Assembly (NCBI RefSeq): GCF_964204645.1
Contig: NC_134031.1
Location: forward strand, 3,455,001-3,519,000
Source of the DNA: Tubulanus polymorphus
Taxonomy: Eukaryota; Nemertea; Palaeonemertea; Tubulaniformes; Tubulanidae
DNA length: 64,000 nucleotides
Direction: 5' to 3'
Below are positions 61,063-64,000 of this stretch, piece by piece (position 1 is the stretch's first letter; every line of letters starts with the position of its first letter). The notes beneath the pieces were generated by a model, which saw only the letters and a list, made by a program, of their open reading frames with translations, had not been told where the DNA came from and searched no databases. A program made the translations under genes and the position numbers.

Positions 61063-62446
61063 TCATTCATTCAATCTAATCTATTTTCTTTTTTTACCAA
61101 TCTTAAGGATCTGTCGACAAAAAGGTCAAAAATACTTTCCAAATACCATTTCGCAGTAGAATCAAAAATAACAGCTGTATTCAGGCACCTCCTTTTTGTT
61201 TTGGATTATTTGTAATAGTACTGGCGTTCTGTCACTGCAATTTACTTCCGGGTTGAATGATGTCTGTCTGCAGAGTTTCCAGAACCTGTCATGTTAGGTC
61301 TCAATACGTGGACCTGTCATGTCAGGTCCCGAAAAACCCAAACTCACAACAATATTTGACGAAACGACGAAATATCTAGGCATGTGCTAGACGAATGGAA
61401 GAACATTTTGAGTTGAATGAATATTCTGATCCGTCGTAAATATCGAAAATGATTCAACAATAACGATAAGGAAAATGTTCTGACTAATAATTCATTTGAA
61501 AGGTTGATTTATAAGAAGAACATATTTATGTGTAAAATGACTTATTTCTGTATTAAAGGGAAAAATAAGTTTCAGGCATAGATGAATTAATTAATGTAGA
61601 AGTAAGGGAATATTTTCGATAGCTGAATCGAGGTCTTGATATTTCGTTTCCGCAATAAGACACTGAAAAATATCTGCTCACTATCACAGTTCGCCGGCAT
61701 CACTCCTCACTGTCCGAAGTCTCACTATTTATATTCATTGTTTTTATGATGTACATGTAAAAGAGCCGCTCCCGCTCCTGCTCCTGTTCCTGCTTCCTGA
61801 GGAACGACGTCTTTATGTTTTATGTAAGTAGACTTGCTATCTAAAATCTGGTATATACATTTTACTTTTAAGAAAGAATTTAAAACAGCTATAAACTTAA
61901 GTTATTGATGTTATTGATTAGTTACCGATTGTATAATTATGTTGAAGCTGCCAGGAAAAACGTCAGAATACTTAGTATGTAATGTCAAGGTGTTTGGAAA
62001 TCTTTAAGACAAGGCAAAGTTGGCAAAATTCTAGTTTTCTAGTGAAAGTAATGATTAATTGATACTAAGAGTTCCAGAGTGAATCTGAGTTTTTGTTATT
62101 TTCCCATTGATGCAAATTGTATGAATCAACTGTAGTGGAAATGTATCATATATAAAGACTTATAAATACCTTACATGTAACTTTTGTGATTTTAAAGTTA
62201 GTACAATTTCATACATAGTAATAGAAATAAAATTGCTATCAAAATTTGAGAAAATAAGCTAAAAATTAATAATTTAATATGTGAAAATAAAATGATGTAA
62301 AGAATGTAAATCAGATTGATTAATCCTACGCTTTCCAGAGTATTTGGCCAGGTTTATCTCTGTTTTTAGTGCGTGGGCCATGGACAATTGAGTCCATGGT
62401 TGGGCCATAGACTTGTTTGTTTTAGAGTCTTATGTTTGGACCAAGG

Positions 62447-62472
62447 GGCGTATAAACACTCGTTTATACGCC
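62447..62472. repeat. Perfect short hairpin
   Basis: GGCGTATAAAC and GTTTATACGCC flank a four-base loop. No T run or coding context follows. It may be the tip of a decayed palindromic repeat. Confidence 0.6.
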
Positions 62473-63164
62473 TATGGTGGTTGGACTAGTTGTTTTTTGA
62501 AAGTCCACTTGTTTGAGGAGCTTACGTTATAATTCCTCGAGCAATCCTGGCATTTGGTATAATTGTTGTATGAGAATAAATATGATTTTGAAATTTGTCA
62601 TTCGTTGAGTTAAGCAACAAGTGTTACTAAAACGAAGCACTACTAAATAAAAAGACTATATGCACCAGAGAAAACCGACCAATTTACGTTTCACATGCAT
62701 TTGTTTATATCAGGTATTGCCTACACTGATTAGCAGAGGTGGTTGAATACACAGATAGATGGCACCCCTAGTGATGATTTCTAATGAGGGCAATCTCATC
62801 GGACTTCGTTTTAGTCATGCATAGTTCTTACACCTCTAAGTGCATAGGTCTTAGTTTTAGTAGTGCATGTTTTAATAACACCCCCATTTCACTGCCTTCT
62901 ATTAAATTCACTGCTTTTCACGGCCGGTCCGTGAATCATTTACAAACCCTGGCAGTTGAATCAGATGCAGTTTCCTGGAAAACTTTTAACTAGGCCACCA
63001 CATGAGGCACGCTTTTCATATACAGTACGCGCCGAGTCGTTGATTTAAAGCTGGGCAGTTTCATATCAGATTCTGACACCGCTAGAAGTCCAAAAAAGCT
63101 TCGATGGTCCGGACATGGACTTTTGTTCGAAAAAATATATACATTTCAGTACAAAAACCATACT

Positions 63165-63270
63165 CATCAAACGTGGTGAACGGGATAATAAGATAAAAAA
63201 AACCCTGTGTACAAATTAGAATTTTAGAATCGAGAATTTATTTATGTAAAAAATATAAAATACACAATGA
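63165..63270. repeat. Partial relative of the KLHL20-intron palindrome
   Basis: AAACGTGGTGAACGGGATAA then TAAGATAAAA at 63,169 matches 60,099-60,127, with one base extra. GAGAATTTATTTATGTAAA follows, like the arm at 60,165. The hammerhead-like part is absent. Confidence 0.6.
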
Positions 63271-64000
63271 TTCATTCAAGTCCCCAGCTAAGGGTAAATG
63301 TGTTCATTGAACGCCTTGGCGTTTATTAAATATCATTCTTCAATGTTTTTCTGTCAATTGATTCCGTCGTTCTTGCAGTATCTTAACCTATGTTACGGCG
63401 TAATGAATACAAGTTCAAGTTGGTGGTCGATCGTAGCTAATTGACTCAGGGGAACTCTCAATGAATGTTTTTACTTTTTTGCATGATCGTATTTGGTAAT
63501 TCGATTTAAATCAACCTCAACGCCAATTGACTGTAAATGTTTGGTGCGGTTTAGACGGTTTCGGTCGGTATTTAGGTCTACTGTCTCTCGGCGGTCTGTC
63601 TGCGGAATCTCGGGATAATTGTTGATTTGCTTCTTATCTGGCCGAGAAATTTTTTCCGTCAAGAAATTATTCCCGTGGAACGGGTTGTTTATTATTTCGT
63701 TTACGCCAATGACAACCAGAAAACAGTAGGTATTCGATCGCGTGATATCTGAGCGTCGAATAGATAACTCACTATTTGGAAAGTAGGTGAGATTACCAGG
63801 GATTACTGTCGTGTCGTCCCGGTAAAAAAAAAAACAGACCAGAGGCAGAGCAATCTCAACAGAACGGACAGAACATTAAGTCAATTCATATTTCACTAGA
63901 TTGGATCAATTGAGGATTGATTAAATTGGTCTTGATTGTTCAGGGGTATTTCACTGTCGAGGTCTCGGTATCAATTCAGATTTCTCGTGGGAATGAATTA

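Larger units (their letters stand above)
61063..64000. other. KLHL20 upstream region and flank, no supported gene
   Basis: The KLHL20 promoter must lie here, but I see no decisive motif. TGTCATG(T)xAGGTC is duplicated near 61,290-61,330. A perfect 11-bp hairpin is at 62,447-62,472 and a relative of the long palindrome at 63,165. Short open frames are unconvincing. Confidence 0.5.

Noticed and set aside
63471..63662. 63-codon minus-strand frame near the right edge
   Set aside because: Polar, low-information peptide without splice signals or resemblance to a family; a gene continuing beyond the window cannot be judged.
1..64000. CRISPR arrays, operons, phage or bacterial systems
   Set aside because: All supported genes are spliced animal genes; tandem repeats found are minisatellites without spacers.

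Overview
This window is animal nuclear DNA. It is AT-rich and intron-dense, with short GT/AG introns, nuclear housekeeping genes and abundant small non-autonomous repeats. The proteins are clearly metazoan but are not vertebrate sequences. A gapped FMRFamide-receptor-like GPCR and the repeat landscape suggest a marine invertebrate, perhaps a lophotrochozoan; that placement is an inference and no species is claimed. I rebuilt six genes exon by exon, and every junction keeps frame.

Layout: 1-3.0 kb is the ATF6 upstream flank, with a tRNA-like fold-back repeat and an unassigned minus-strand coding exon. ATF6 (+) runs 3.1-9.2 kb, followed by about 6 kb of 3' UTR/intergenic DNA. TMEM107 (-) at 15.2-16.0 kb and COPB2 (+) at 16.6-27.2 kb are head-to-head across about 590 bp. 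NEK9 (-) at 29.3-37.6 kb converges on COPB2 and is head-to-head with DDOST (+) at 38.3-42.7 kb. Then come a candidate small secreted protein (-, 44.7-45.0 kb) and a class A GPCR (+, 45.9-47.4 kb) that is frameshifted and split by a 416-bp element with long inverted arms. GOLGA1 (+) at 48.8-53.0 kb converges on KLHL20 (-) at 56.2-61.1 kb; the last 3 kb hold no gene I can support.

Functionally, ATF6 (ER stress sensor), DDOST (oligosaccharyltransferase), COPB2 (COPI coat) and GOLGA1 (trans-Golgi golgin) belong to the early secretory pathway, and KLHL20 also works at the trans-Golgi. TMEM107 is a ciliary transition-zone protein and NEK9 a mitotic kinase. The neighbourhood may reflect chance or shared housekeeping promoters.

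The least described part is the repeat content: (i) a fold-back element with tRNA-like B-box arms in two copies, (ii) a 244-bp palindrome with hammerhead-like motifs in both arms, (iii) a TTAA-flanked piggyBac-type MITE with relatives, (iv) two dispersed palindromic families ending in GTTCCACAG-like or GGCCAGTTGC-like sequence, and (v) the long-arm element inside the GPCR, whose removal restores the local reading frame.
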